In this document: one piece after another, positions 43,630-52,162 of the stretch
Layout of the letters: each line of letters begins with the position of its first letter
Numbering within the stretch: position 1 is the first letter of the stretch
Assembly (NCBI RefSeq): GCF_051912845.1
Contig: NZ_JBNCBU010000004.1
Coordinates: 15,235 to 79,234 of the forward strand
DNA: 64,000 nucleotides
DNA from: Tsuneonella sediminis
GTDB taxonomy: Bacteria > Pseudomonadota > Alphaproteobacteria > Sphingomonadales > Sphingomonadaceae
Reading direction: 5' to 3'
Program-made: the position numbers and the translations under genes
Notes under the pieces: generated by a model
The model's input: only the letters and a program-made list of their open reading frames with translations
Told to the model about the DNA's origin: nothing
The model's database searches: none

Positions 43630-45618
43630 TTGCCAGCGACGGGACTGCATAGGATTGAAGCGCCGGTCACAGCCAGCGAGGCAATCATCGACACCCTTCA
43701 CCAACGCGCCGCCCGGAACGGCGTCGCCCGGCAGTGGCGCGACGTCGACGGCAGGGATCAACTGGTGTCGGACGCGACCCTGGAGGCGATCCTCGCCGGG
43801 CTGGGAGACGATGCTGCCGACGAAGAAGCAACCGGCGCGCTACCGCCGATGGTGGTGGCGGACGCAGGCGAGCGGATCACCTTGCCCCTTGCGCCGTCTT
43901 GCGTCGAAGTCACCGGGGAGGATGGCCGCACGGCGCGGCTCGAGCAGGACGCTTCCGGAGCTTTGGCGCCGAGGGCGCCGGGATACTATGACCTGGAATG
44001 GCGCGGTCAGACCGCAATGCTGGCGGTGGCCCCTGCGCGCGCGCCGGGCTTGACGGGTGAATCGCGCCTCTGGGGTGCCGCGATCCAGATTCCGGCGCTG
44101 CGATCCTCGCGCCCCGCGCCGTTCGGAGGCTTCGGTGAGCTCGCAAATGCGGTCAGAGCGCTTGCCGACACGGGTGCGGCGGCGGTGGCGATCAATCCCG
44201 TTCACGCCCTGTTTCCGGGAGAAGGCCGCGACTTTAGCCCGTACTCGCCATCGAGCCGGATTTTCCTCAACGGAGCGATGGCCGACCCGGAGCTTGCCGG
44301 CCTGGCACCCTTCCCCCTGGTCGACGGGCCGCCGCTGATCGATTGGGAAACCGCAATGCCGGCGCAGCTCGCGAACCTTCGCGCCGCGTTCGCCACGCTC
44401 GATGCCGCCACCCGTGAGCGGATGGAGAGCGATCCGGCGATGAACGATCCGGCTCTCGTGCGCCACGCGATCTTCGATGCTCTCTACTTACGGTTCGCCC
44501 CCTCCGGCGCGCGCGGGTGGCAGGACTGGCCCCCCGGCTATCGGGACCCTGACGGGCCCGACGTGGCGCGGTTCGCGCGCGAGAACGGGGAGCAGGTCGC
44601 TTTCCACCTGTTCGTCCAGTGGCTCGCGCGAGAAGGTCTGGCGTCAAGCCAGCGCGCCGCGCGCGCCGCGGGAATGGAAATCGGCCTCATCGCCGATCTC
44701 GCGGTCGGCGTCAGCCCGATGGGCAGCGACTGCTGGAGCCTGCGCGATGCGATGCTGCGCGGGCTTACGGTGGGCGCTCCGCCGGACCCGCTCGGGCCGC
44801 AGGGACAGAACTGGCACCTCTCGACGTTCTCTCCTTCGGGCCTGCGCCGAACCGGTTACGCGCCGTTCATTGCCATGTTGCGGGCCGGTTTCGCGGAGGG
44901 CGGCGGCCTGCGCGTCGACCACGCTTTCGGTCTCCAGCGGCTGTGGGTCGTTCCCGACGGGGCCAGCGCAACCGAGGGCGCATATCTTGCCTATCCGTTT
45001 GACGACCTTGTGCGACTGCTCACGCTCGAGGCCCATCGCGCCCGCGCAATCGTGATCGCGGAAGACCTCGGCACCAGCCCGTCCGGTTTCACCGATGCGA
45101 TATCGCAACGCGGTCTGTACGGAATGGAAGTCCTGTGGTTCGCGCGCGCCCGGGACCATGGCTTCCGGGGTGCGCACGACTACCGCCCCACGAGTGTTGC
45201 GATGACCGGCACGCACGACACGCCGACCGTCGCCGGATGGTGGACCGGCCGAGACATCGAGTGGGCCGAGCGATGCGGCCGAATCGGCCCGAACACCTCT
45301 CGCAAGAGAACCGATTCGGTGCGCGAATGGGACCGCGGCTTGCTGTGGTCCACCATCGGCCGGGATGCTCCGCGGCCCGCGCCGGATCAACCGGGTCCGG
45401 TGGTCGATGCCGCGCTCGCGCACGTGGCGGCCTCCCCTTCACCGCTGGCGATCGTGCCGCTCGAAGACCTGCTCGCAGAGACCGAGCAGCCGAACCTCCC
45501 CGGCGCCACCGTAGGGCATCCCAACTGGCGCAGGCGGACCGATGCGCCACTGAACGACCTGCTCGAAGCGCCTGCCGTTGCAGCGCGGACAGCCGTCCTG
45601 TCCAGCCGGGGAGCCTAG
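43630..45618 (+). CDS. malQ: 4-alpha-glucanotransferase (amylomaltase)
   Basis: GH77 enzyme that transfers maltosyl units between glucans. It completes the glycogen/maltodextrin cycle of the divergent operon. Motifs: PGEGRDFSPYSPSSRIFLN, GGLRVDHAFGLQRLW with the nucleophile Asp, VIAEDLGTSPSGF, TGTHDTPTVAGWW, and the C-terminal VGHPNWRRR. The start is uncertain. Homology begins near residue SEAIIDTLHQRAARNG, and TTG 43630 is the nearest plausible codon with only a poor ribosome site; ATG 43519 would overlap the glgP start. About 662 residues from TTG. The stop overlaps the convergent moeA end by 4 bases. Confidence 0.9.
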   Translation: MPATGLHRIEAPVTASEAIIDTLHQRAARNGVARQWRDVDGRDQLVSDATLEAILAGLGDDAADEEATGALPPMVVADAGERITLPLAPSCVEVTGEDGRTARLEQDASGALAPRAPGYYDLEWRGQTAMLAVAPARAPGLTGESRLWGAAIQIPALRSSRPAPFGGFGELANAVRALADTGAAAVAINPVHALFPGEGRDFSPYSPSSRIFLNGAMADPELAGLAPFPLVDGPPLIDWETAMPAQLANLRAAFATLDAATRERMESDPAMNDPALVRHAIFDALYLRFAPSGARGWQDWPPGYRDPDGPDVARFARENGEQVAFHLFVQWLAREGLASSQRAARAAGMEIGLIADLAVGVSPMGSDCWSLRDAMLRGLTVGAPPDPLGPQGQNWHLSTFSPSGLRRTGYAPFIAMLRAGFAEGGGLRVDHAFGLQRLWVVPDGASATEGAYLAYPFDDLVRLLTLEAHRARAIVIAEDLGTSPSGFTDAISQRGLYGMEVLWFARARDHGFRGAHDYRPTSVAMTGTHDTPTVAGWWTGRDIEWAERCGRIGPNTSRKRTDSVREWDRGLLWSTIGRDAPRPAPDQPGPVVDAALAHVAASPSPLAIVPLEDLLAETEQPNLPGATVGHPNWRRRTDAPLNDLLEAPAVAARTAVLSSRGA

Positions 45619-46793
45619 AACGCGAGCGCCGTCACCACCGCGCCCGGCGCGCGTTCGCTCTGGTGCGGCGGGCACCGGATAAGCCAGTCGGCATGAGCGA
45701 GCGGCCCTTGTGCCCCGCTATCCTGGTTGCCGAGCGGGACCAAGCCGTCCGCATCCCATCGCGCGCGCACAAATGTCTCCCGATCGCCCGTGGGCGCGAG
45801 CGGCGCGGCGAGCGGAAGGCGGCGCCACGCGTGGACCGCCGGTGCCCCCTGAAGGCGTCCGAGCACCGGCTTCAGGAACAGCGCGGCGGTGACCATCGCC
45901 GACGTCGGATTGCCGGGAAGGCCAAGCACGACAGCATCGCCTGCCCGCCCCAGCCACACCGGCTTGCCGGGTTTGATCGCGACCTTCGAGAACAGCAGTT
46001 CCAGACCATGCGCCGCGAACATCGGCCTGGCAAAATCGCGGTCGCCGACTGAAGCGCCGCCGGTGACGATCACCAGGTCTGCCTCGTCGATCGCCTGGCG
46101 GGCTCGCTCGGTAAGCAGGGCGAGGTCGTCTCCCGCGCATTCGCGCGACACGACGGTTGCTCCCTCTCCTTCGCACAGCGCCACAATGCCCAGAGAAACG
46201 CTTTCAGGCACCGTGTCGGGATCGAGATACGCGGTGCCAGGCGCGGCGAGTTCATCACCCGTGCCCAGCACCGCAACGCGCGGGCGGCGGGCAACCGGCA
46301 GTTCGGCCCGGTCGGCGGCGGCAGCAGCCACCAGGGCGCGCGGATGCAGCCGGAATCCTGCCGGAAGCAGCACGTCACCGGCGGCAAAATCGCTCGCCCG
46401 GGCGCGGACATGCCGTGCCGGACCGTAACCGGCCGTGAAACGCACCCGGTCGCCGTCGCGCTCGGCGTGCTCCTGGACGATGACCCGGTCGGCCCCGTCC
46501 GGCATGCGGGCGCCGGTCAGGATGCGAACCGCCTCGCCGGGTGCGAGTGCGCCGGCGAAGCTCCGCCCCGCGCGCGATTCGCCGATAACGGGCAGGCTTT
46601 CGCCCGGCCGGGTCGCCGCATCTGCCACCGCATAACCATCCATCGTCGAAACGGCCCAGCGCGGCGAATCGCAACGAGCGCGCAGGTCTTCGGCCAGGAC
46701 GCGGCCCGCGCACTCCGCCAGGGCAAGCGTCTCACTGCCGAGAGGCCCGACATGGCGCTCGATCAGCGCGATCGCTTCGTCGAAACCGATCAT
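45615..46793 (-). CDS. moeA: Molybdopterin molybdenumtransferase
   Basis: Inserts molybdate into adenylylated molybdopterin. It is 392 residues. Signatures are CDSPRWAVSTMDGYAVA, EAVRILTGARMPDGADRVI, VIVTGGASVGDRDF, and GLPGNPTSAMVTAALFLKP. ATG 46793 overlaps the moaE stop as ATGA; a TTG two codons upstream is less likely. Last gene of the moaA-moaD-moaE-moeA operon, whose genes join with overlaps or a 2-base gap. Confidence 0.94.
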   Translation of the reverse strand: MIGFDEAIALIERHVGPLGSETLALAECAGRVLAEDLRARCDSPRWAVSTMDGYAVADAATRPGESLPVIGESRAGRSFAGALAPGEAVRILTGARMPDGADRVIVQEHAERDGDRVRFTAGYGPARHVRARASDFAAGDVLLPAGFRLHPRALVAAAAADRAELPVARRPRVAVLGTGDELAAPGTAYLDPDTVPESVSLGIVALCEGEGATVVSRECAGDDLALLTERARQAIDEADLVIVTGGASVGDRDFARPMFAAHGLELLFSKVAIKPGKPVWLGRAGDAVVLGLPGNPTSAMVTAALFLKPVLGRLQGAPAVHAWRRLPLAAPLAPTGDRETFVRARWDADGLVPLGNQDSGAQGPLAHADWLIRCPPHQSERAPGAVVTALAF

Positions 46794-47248
46794 GTCCAAC
46801 GGCCGGCATCGGCCCGGTCGGCATCGGAAGGTTCGATCCAGCGGCCGCCCGCCGCTCCCTCCTCGCGCTTCCAGAAAACCGCTTCCGTCTTGAGCCGGTC
46901 CATGAGGTAATCGGCGGCCTCGAATGCGGCGCGGCGATGGTGGGATGCGCAGGCCACGAACACTATCGCGTCGCCCGGGGCGATCGCACCATCGCGGTGA
47001 ACGATGCGGCAGCGCGTAATGTCAAAGCGGGCGAGCGCATCGGCTGCGATCGCTTCCATCGAATGCAACGTCACGCCGCGATAGCTTTCCAGCACGAGGG
47101 CCGAGATCGGCGCACCGTCTTGATCGGTCCCGCGGGCAAGGCCGGTGAAGCTTACCACCGCACCCTCGCCGTTCATCTTTCCGCCGAAATCCGCGAGCAA
47201 TCGGGCGGGATCGAACGCTTCGTGAACCAGGTCGACCCACGCGGTCAT
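46790..47248 (-). CDS. moaE: Molybdopterin synthase catalytic subunit MoaE
   Basis: Large subunit of molybdopterin synthase, which adds two sulfurs to precursor Z. It is 152 residues. GAVVSFTGLAR is the N-terminal signature, RDGAIAPGDAIVFVACAS is central, and AVFWKREE contains the catalytic Lys. ATG 47248 overlaps the moaD stop as ATGA. The reading frame is open further upstream only because it lies over moaD. Confidence 0.94.
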   Translation of the reverse strand: MTAWVDLVHEAFDPARLLADFGGKMNGEGAVVSFTGLARGTDQDGAPISALVLESYRGVTLHSMEAIAADALARFDITRCRIVHRDGAIAPGDAIVFVACASHHRRAAFEAADYLMDRLKTEAVFWKREEGAAGGRWIEPSDADRADAGRWT

Positions 47249-47520
47249 CCGCCGGACACCGGGGGAAACAGCGCCACGCGATCTTGTGGCGACACGGTCG
47301 TGCCACCGGACACCAGCGTATCGTTGACGCAAACGCGGACCCGTCCTTCAGCGACCATTCGCGAAAGCGCGGGATCGATCTCGGCCGCACGCGCCAGCAG
47401 GATGGAGGCGGTGCAACCTTCGCCCGGGATAGAGAGGGGAACCTGCCGACCGCAAAAATCGGCGAGCATGCCGCACATCTCGACGGCGATCGTGACCGGG
47501 GCGGTTCCGTTCTCGGCCAC
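47245..47520 (-). CDS. moaD: Molybdopterin synthase sulfur carrier subunit MoaD
   Basis: Ubiquitin-fold sulfur carrier of 91 residues. It ends in VALFPPVSGG, whose terminal Gly-Gly is thiocarboxylated by MoeB. GTG 47520 is chosen as start because GGAGG stands six bases before it, just over the moaA stop. The sequence upstream of it lies within moaA. It forms the synthase with the overlapping moaE. Confidence 0.9.
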   Translation of the reverse strand: MAENGTAPVTIAVEMCGMLADFCGRQVPLSIPGEGCTASILLARAAEIDPALSRMVAEGRVRVCVNDTLVSGGTTVSPQDRVALFPPVSGG

Positions 47521-47522
47521 GA

Positions 47523-48536
47523 TCAGCCTCCGATAGAGGCAAGGTGCGGTGTAGCACCGCTGTCGCCGTGGTGCAGGCGGTGCGAAGGCGCCTTGGTCGC
47601 CGTCAGCGCGCGTATCCGCGCGACGAGCGCATCGTGCTGGCTGTCGTCCTGAAGCAGCGGCCGAAGATCGAACCCGCCGTCGCCGAACAGGCACAGGTGC
47701 AGACGCCCGTCCGAACTCAACCGCAGACGATTGCAGCTTGCGCAGAAATCTCTTGAATAGGGTGCGATGATGCCGATCCGGCCCCGCGCGTCCGGATGCG
47801 CGAACTCGACCGCCGGCCCCGCTCCCGGTGCGCGCGCCACCCTGTGCCACCCGGATTTTTCGAGCCGGGCGACCACCGCTTCGCCGGCGATATGGCGCGC
47901 TGCGAAAAAGACGGGGTTGTCGTTCGTGCGCATGACCTCGATGAAACGAAGGGAGATATCGCGCGAGCGCACGAAATCGATCATCGCCTCCAGTTCGTCG
48001 TCGTTGACTCCCCGCATCAGCACCGCGTTGAGCTTGACGCTCTCGAAGCCGGCTGCGAGCGCGGCGTCGATTCCCGAAATGACCGCAGGAAGCCGGTCAT
48101 GACCGGTGACCGCGGCGAACCGTGCCGGATCCAGCGAATCCACGCTCACGTTGACCGCGGTGATCCCGGCTTCGCGCCAGGCCCGCGCGTTCTCGGCGAG
48201 GCGCCAGCCGTTGGTCGTCATCGCGACCCGGTGCACGCCCGGAACGGAGACGACGGCGCGCGCGATCGCGTCGAAATCCTTCCGGACGGTAGGCTCGCCA
48301 CCCGTCAGTCGCACCTTCCACAGCCCTAGCGAGGCGAACGCGCGGACCGCGCGCTCGATCTCCGGCAGGGTCAGCTCGGTCGGCCGGCCCGGCCGCTTGA
48401 TGTACCCATCGGGCAAGCAATAAGTGCAGCGGAAATTGCAGACCTCGGTCAGCGACAGTCGCAGGTAGGCAAACCGCCGGCCGAGACCGTCTGCCAGGCG
48501 ACCAGGTTCGCCGGATAGGGAATTGTCGGACCGCAT
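47523..48536 (-). CDS. moaA: GTP 3',8-cyclase MoaA (radical SAM)
   Basis: Starts molybdenum cofactor synthesis by converting GTP to 3',8-cyclo-GTP. It is 337 residues. The radical-SAM cluster motif is LTEVCNFRCTYCLPDG, then LTGGEPTVRKD. The second cluster lies in YSRDFCASCNRLRLSSDG with a third Cys in HLCLFG. It ends ATPHLASIGG, the C-terminal Gly-Gly needed for activity. ATG 48536 lacks a strong ribosome site; the frame is open upstream without homology. Divergent from purU across 209 bases. Confidence 0.93.
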   Translation of the reverse strand: MRSDNSLSGEPGRLADGLGRRFAYLRLSLTEVCNFRCTYCLPDGYIKRPGRPTELTLPEIERAVRAFASLGLWKVRLTGGEPTVRKDFDAIARAVVSVPGVHRVAMTTNGWRLAENARAWREAGITAVNVSVDSLDPARFAAVTGHDRLPAVISGIDAALAAGFESVKLNAVLMRGVNDDELEAMIDFVRSRDISLRFIEVMRTNDNPVFFAARHIAGEAVVARLEKSGWHRVARAPGAGPAVEFAHPDARGRIGIIAPYSRDFCASCNRLRLSSDGRLHLCLFGDGGFDLRPLLQDDSQHDALVARIRALTATKAPSHRLHHGDSGATPHLASIGG

Positions 48537-48745
48537 GGCGGCCAGCGACGCCTTCACCACCTCCAAGTCAAGACTTTCCCGTCCCTTTGCCAAAATTCGT
48601 GCCCGGCAGACCCGCGGGAACTGCGGCCCGCACCCCGCTCTGTGCGCGCCGTGGGTGATGCCGCCAAACAATTTCCATCGAGGCGCGCCGCTGCACCAGG
48701 CCATGGAGTGGGCTACGAACAGGAACGACACGCGATTCGCGGAAA

Positions 48746-49612
48746 GTGAGGCGGGAATTGAACGACGGATACGTCCTGAGGATCGCGTGCGACGACAGGC
48801 CGGGGATTGTCGCCCGGGTCTCGAGTTTCCTCGCTGCACGGGACTGCAACATCCTCGATGCCCAGCAGTTCGAGGATCGTCCCGAGCGGCGCTTCTTCAT
48901 GCGCGTGGTGTTCGATCCGGCAGCCAACACCATCGTGTCATTGCGCGAAGGCTTCGCGCCGATCGCAGGCGAACTCTGCATGGATTGGGAGCTGCGCGAC
49001 GCGGCAATCCCCCCGCGCGTTCTGATCATGGTATCGAAGTTCGACCACTGCCTGGTCGACCTCCTCTATCGCAACCGGATCGGCGAGATCGCGATGGATA
49101 TCGTCGCGGTGGTTTCGAACCATCCACTCGATCGCGAGCGGCTCGCGATGGCCCGCGACATTCCGTTTTTCCATCTTCCGGTGACACCCACGACGAAGGC
49201 GGAACAGGAACGCGAAGTCCATGCGATCATCGAGAAGACCGGCGCTGAACTGGTGGTGCTGGCGCGATACATGCAGGTTCTGTCGGACGAGATGGCGGGG
49301 TCGCTCGCTGGTCGCTGCATCAACATCCACCATAGCTTTCTGCCCGGCTTCAAAGGGGCCCGGCCCTATCACCAGGCGCACGAGCGGGGGGTCAAGATGA
49401 TCGGCGCCACGAGCCACTACGTCACCGCCGATCTCGACGAGGGGCCGATCATCGCGCAGCACGCCGAGCCGATCAGCCACCGCGATACTCCGGAAGACCT
49501 GGTCGCCAAGGGCCGCGACGTCGAGCGGCGGGTACTTGCCCGCGCTGTCAGGATGCATCTCGAGGGACGAGTTTTCATCAACGGGCAAAGAACCGTGGTC
49601 TTCGCCGACTGA
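48746..49612 (+). CDS. purU: Formyltetrahydrofolate deformylase
   Basis: Hydrolyses 10-formyltetrahydrofolate to formate and tetrahydrofolate, balancing one-carbon pools. It is 288 residues. An N-terminal ACT domain (ACDDRPGIVARVSSFL) precedes the formyltransferase-fold domain. NIHHSFLPGFKGARPYHQA supplies Asn and His, and TADLDEGPIIAQH the catalytic Asp. GTG 48746 is the likely start; TTG 48758 is also possible. The 209-base region upstream (48537-48745) holds the promoters for purU and moaA, but no convincing sigma70 match or riboswitch fold was seen. Confidence 0.93.
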   Translation: MRRELNDGYVLRIACDDRPGIVARVSSFLAARDCNILDAQQFEDRPERRFFMRVVFDPAANTIVSLREGFAPIAGELCMDWELRDAAIPPRVLIMVSKFDHCLVDLLYRNRIGEIAMDIVAVVSNHPLDRERLAMARDIPFFHLPVTPTTKAEQEREVHAIIEKTGAELVVLARYMQVLSDEMAGSLAGRCINIHHSFLPGFKGARPYHQAHERGVKMIGATSHYVTADLDEGPIIAQHAEPISHRDTPEDLVAKGRDVERRVLARAVRMHLEGRVFINGQRTVVFAD

Positions 49613-49616
49613 TCCG

Positions 49617-49640
49617 GCCGCTTGCCGGCTGGAGAGCGGC
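49617..49640. terminator. Possible hairpin between convergent purU and YedE-like genes
   Basis: GCCGCT (49617-49622) pairs with AGCGGC (49635-49640). It lies in the 61-base convergent gap and has no T-run, so support is weak. Confidence 0.3.
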
Positions 49641-49673
49641 GGCCCCGCACACCCGCGCGCTAAATCCAGGCGT

Positions 49674-50090
49674 TCAGTCCCGCAGGGCGACCTTGTGCAG
49701 GACCATCCCGGCGAGCATCGCGCCGACGAACCACAGGGCCTTGAGCGGGGCGACCGACAGCACGGCGAGCGCGGGGCCGGGGCACAGCCCGGCAATGCCC
49801 CAGCCGATGCCGAAGACGGCGGCCCCCATGACCAGTGGTGCGGTCACGTCGGATCGCTCGGGCAAGGCGAAGGCATCGGCCAGAAGCGGGCGGCCCAGGC
49901 GTTTCTGGATTCGCCAGGCCGCCGCCATCACCAGCACGGCGCCGGCCATCACGAAGGCGAGCGTCGGGTCCCAGTCGCCGAAGATGTCGAGAAATCCGCG
50001 AACGCGGGCCGGATCGGTCATGCCGCCGAGCGCCAGACCCGATCCGAACAGCGTTCCCGCCAGAAGCGGGAGTCCGATCCGCGCGATCAT
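49674..50090 (-). CDS. YeeE/YedE family membrane protein, C-terminal half (DUF6691 type)
   Basis: A 138-residue membrane protein with about four hydrophobic helices. GSGLALGGMTDPARVRGFLD and GWGIAGLCPGPAL (with a conserved Cys) match the second half of YeeE/YedE proteins, which carry thiosulfate or other sulfur species through the membrane. ATG 50090 overlaps the preceding gene as ATGA. The pair probably works as a heteromer in place of the single-chain transporter. Confidence 0.85.
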   Translation of the reverse strand: MIARIGLPLLAGTLFGSGLALGGMTDPARVRGFLDIFGDWDPTLAFVMAGAVLVMAAAWRIQKRLGRPLLADAFALPERSDVTAPLVMGAAVFGIGWGIAGLCPGPALAVLSVAPLKALWFVGAMLAGMVLHKVALRD

Positions 50091-50536
50091 GGGAGAATCC
50101 CCGGAAGAAGCGCCTCGCTGAGCGCAACGGTAGCCATGCCGGCTGCCATGAACACCGCGGTCGCCACCAGCGAGCGCTGCGACCAGCGGCTGACACCGCA
50201 AACTCCGTGACCGCTCGTGCAGCCGCTGCCAAGGCGTGTGCCGAAGCCGACGAAAAGCCCGGCGATGACCAGCGGCACGGGGCCTGCGAAGGTCGCAGGC
50301 TCCTGCCCTGCAATCGCGGTGACGATATACGCCCCGAGCGGCAACCCGATCACGAAGGACCACGCGGACGACCGGCCGAGAGATCCGCCGGAAAGGCCGA
50401 TCGCCCGGCCGAGCAGCCCGGAGACGCCGGCGATACGGCCGAGGCCTACGAGCATCAACGCCGCCGCGAGCCCGATGAGTACGCCCCCGGCGAGACCGGC
50501 CGCCGGAGCGGCGCCGGGAAAGCCTGGCAGGATCAC
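50087..50536 (-). CDS. YeeE/YedE family membrane protein, N-terminal half
   Basis: A 149-residue membrane protein with four hydrophobic helices and the family signature GTRLGSGCTSGHGVCGVSR, whose two cysteines are expected to relay sulfur. It begins with GTG 50536. With the next gene it makes a split sulfur permease. Such pairs are often controlled by an ArsR-type repressor next to a persulfide dioxygenase; neither is here. A promoter candidate lies just upstream at the end of glpK. Confidence 0.85.
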   Translation of the reverse strand: MILPGFPGAAPAAGLAGGVLIGLAAALMLVGLGRIAGVSGLLGRAIGLSGGSLGRSSAWSFVIGLPLGAYIVTAIAGQEPATFAGPVPLVIAGLFVGFGTRLGSGCTSGHGVCGVSRWSQRSLVATAVFMAAGMATVALSEALLPGILP

Positions 50537-50589
50537 GGACGTCGCCGGCCCAGGACCGACCCGATGGCATGAAGACAGGACATATGAGG

Positions 50590-50619
50590 ATTATCTAATA
50601 TTCAGCCGATGCAAGTCAA
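50590..50619 (-). promoter_or_regulatory. Promoter of the YeeE/YedE pair, overlapping the glpK stop
   Basis: On the minus strand TTGACT (50619-50614) is followed after 18 bases by GATAAT (50595-50590). The first hexamer covers the glpK stop codon. The region is locally A/T-rich (GAATATTAGATAAT), which stands out here. Confidence 0.6.
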
Positions 50620-52124
50620 CCTGCGGCATTCGCCTGCGCGGTCAGGATCGTCGCGACGGCGGCACGCCAGCCGTCACGCAATCGGGAACGTCTGTCCTTG
50701 CCCATCGAGGGGGAGAAACGCCGGCTGCACCGCCAGGTTGCCGACAACGCCTCCAGGTCGGCCCAGAACCCGGTTGCCAATCCTGCAAGAAATGCCGCCC
50801 CCAAGGCGGTCGTTTCGACGTTGGCGGGCCGTTCGACCTCGGCATCGAGCACGTCGGCGAGGAACTGACACAACCAGTCGTTGGCGGCCATCCCGCCATC
50901 GACCCGTATCGCGCCCAGCCTGTTCGCTCCGTCGGCGATCATCGCCTCGACGAGATCCATTGTCTGGAAGGCGACCGACTCGAGCGCCGCGCGCGCGAGG
51001 TGCGCCTTCCCCGCGTCGAGCGTCAGGCCCAGGATGGCCCCCCGCGCATCCGGGTCCCAATACGGCGCGCCGAGCCCGACGAAGGCCGGGACCATGGTCA
51101 CGCCGTGGTCGTCGGGAACGCTCTCGGCGAGCCGCGCAGTATCGCCCGCGCCATCAATCGTGCCCAGCCGGTCGCGCAGCCACTTGATCGCGGCTCCGGC
51201 GACGAAGATCGATCCCTCGACCGCATAGGTCATCCTCCCTCCGAGCCTGTAGGCGGGCGTCGTCAGCAGCCGATGATCCGATGCAATCGCCTGGGAGCCG
51301 GTGTTGAGGAGCAGGAAACAGCCAGTGCCGTAGGTCGACTTGGCCATGCCGGGATCGAAGCAGGCCTGCCCGAAGAGGGCCGCCTGCTGGTCTCCCGCCA
51401 TCCCGGCAATCGGAACCGGCACATCGAGCAGCCCTTCGGCGGTGTTTCCAAACAGGTGGCTGTTGTCGTGCACCTCGGGCAGCATCGCCATCGGGACGCG
51501 GAACAGGGCGCACAGGTCTTCATCCCAGCGCTGGGCGTGAATGTCGTAGAGCATCGTGCGGCCCGCGTTGGTCACGTCGGTCGCGTGGACCGCGCCGCCC
51601 GTCAGCCGCCAGAGCAGGAAGCTGTCGATCGTCCCGAACGCCAACTCGCCCGCTTCGCCGCGCGCTCTTGCTCCTTCGACGTTGTCGAGAATCCAGGCGA
51701 TCTTGGTCGCCGAGAAATAGGGGTCGAGCAGCAATCCCGTCCGGGCGCTGACGATGTCCTCGTGGCCGGCCATGCGCAGATCAGCGCACGTCTGCGCGGT
51801 GCGACGGTCCTGCCACACGATGGCGCGGTGCACGGGATCGCCCGTTGCTCGGTCCCAGACGACCACCGTTTCGCGTTGGTTGGTGATGCCGATCCCGGCG
51901 AGCCGGTCTGCCCCTACCCCGCTGGCCGCGATCGCCTCGCGCAAGGTGGCAAGGGTGTCGCGCCAGATGTCTTCAGGGTCGTGCTCGACCCATCCGCTCT
52001 GGGGATAGTGCTGCTCAAACTCGCGCTGCGCGGTCGCCACCGGCCGCGCCTGGTGATCGAACACGATCGTTCGAGTAGACGTCGTCCCCTGATCGATTGC
52101 CAAAACGTGCGTCGGCTGCGCCAT
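50616..52124 (-). CDS. glpK: Glycerol kinase
   Basis: Phosphorylates glycerol to glycerol-3-phosphate. It is 502 residues, a standard FGGY/ASKHA kinase. LAIDQGTTSTRTIVFD is the phosphate-1 loop, VWQDRRTAQ contains the substrate residues, AGDQQAALFGQACF the catalytic Asp, and DGGMAANDWLCQFLAD the adenosine site. No glpF or glpD is adjacent. It is 38 bases after emrB on the same strand but probably has an independent role. Confidence 0.96.
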   Translation of the reverse strand: MAQPTHVLAIDQGTTSTRTIVFDHQARPVATAQREFEQHYPQSGWVEHDPEDIWRDTLATLREAIAASGVGADRLAGIGITNQRETVVVWDRATGDPVHRAIVWQDRRTAQTCADLRMAGHEDIVSARTGLLLDPYFSATKIAWILDNVEGARARGEAGELAFGTIDSFLLWRLTGGAVHATDVTNAGRTMLYDIHAQRWDEDLCALFRVPMAMLPEVHDNSHLFGNTAEGLLDVPVPIAGMAGDQQAALFGQACFDPGMAKSTYGTGCFLLLNTGSQAIASDHRLLTTPAYRLGGRMTYAVEGSIFVAGAAIKWLRDRLGTIDGAGDTARLAESVPDDHGVTMVPAFVGLGAPYWDPDARGAILGLTLDAGKAHLARAALESVAFQTMDLVEAMIADGANRLGAIRVDGGMAANDWLCQFLADVLDAEVERPANVETTALGAAFLAGLATGFWADLEALSATWRCSRRFSPSMGKDRRSRLRDGWRAAVATILTAQANAAG

Positions 52125-52162
52125 GTCCCGTCGTCACCCTCCCCCCGGCCGTATCCCGCGCC

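Noticed and set aside
48537..48745. Possible molybdenum-cofactor riboswitch or other structured leader before moaA
   Set aside because: I could not find a convincing conserved stem arrangement; a covariance search with the Moco RNA model would be decisive.
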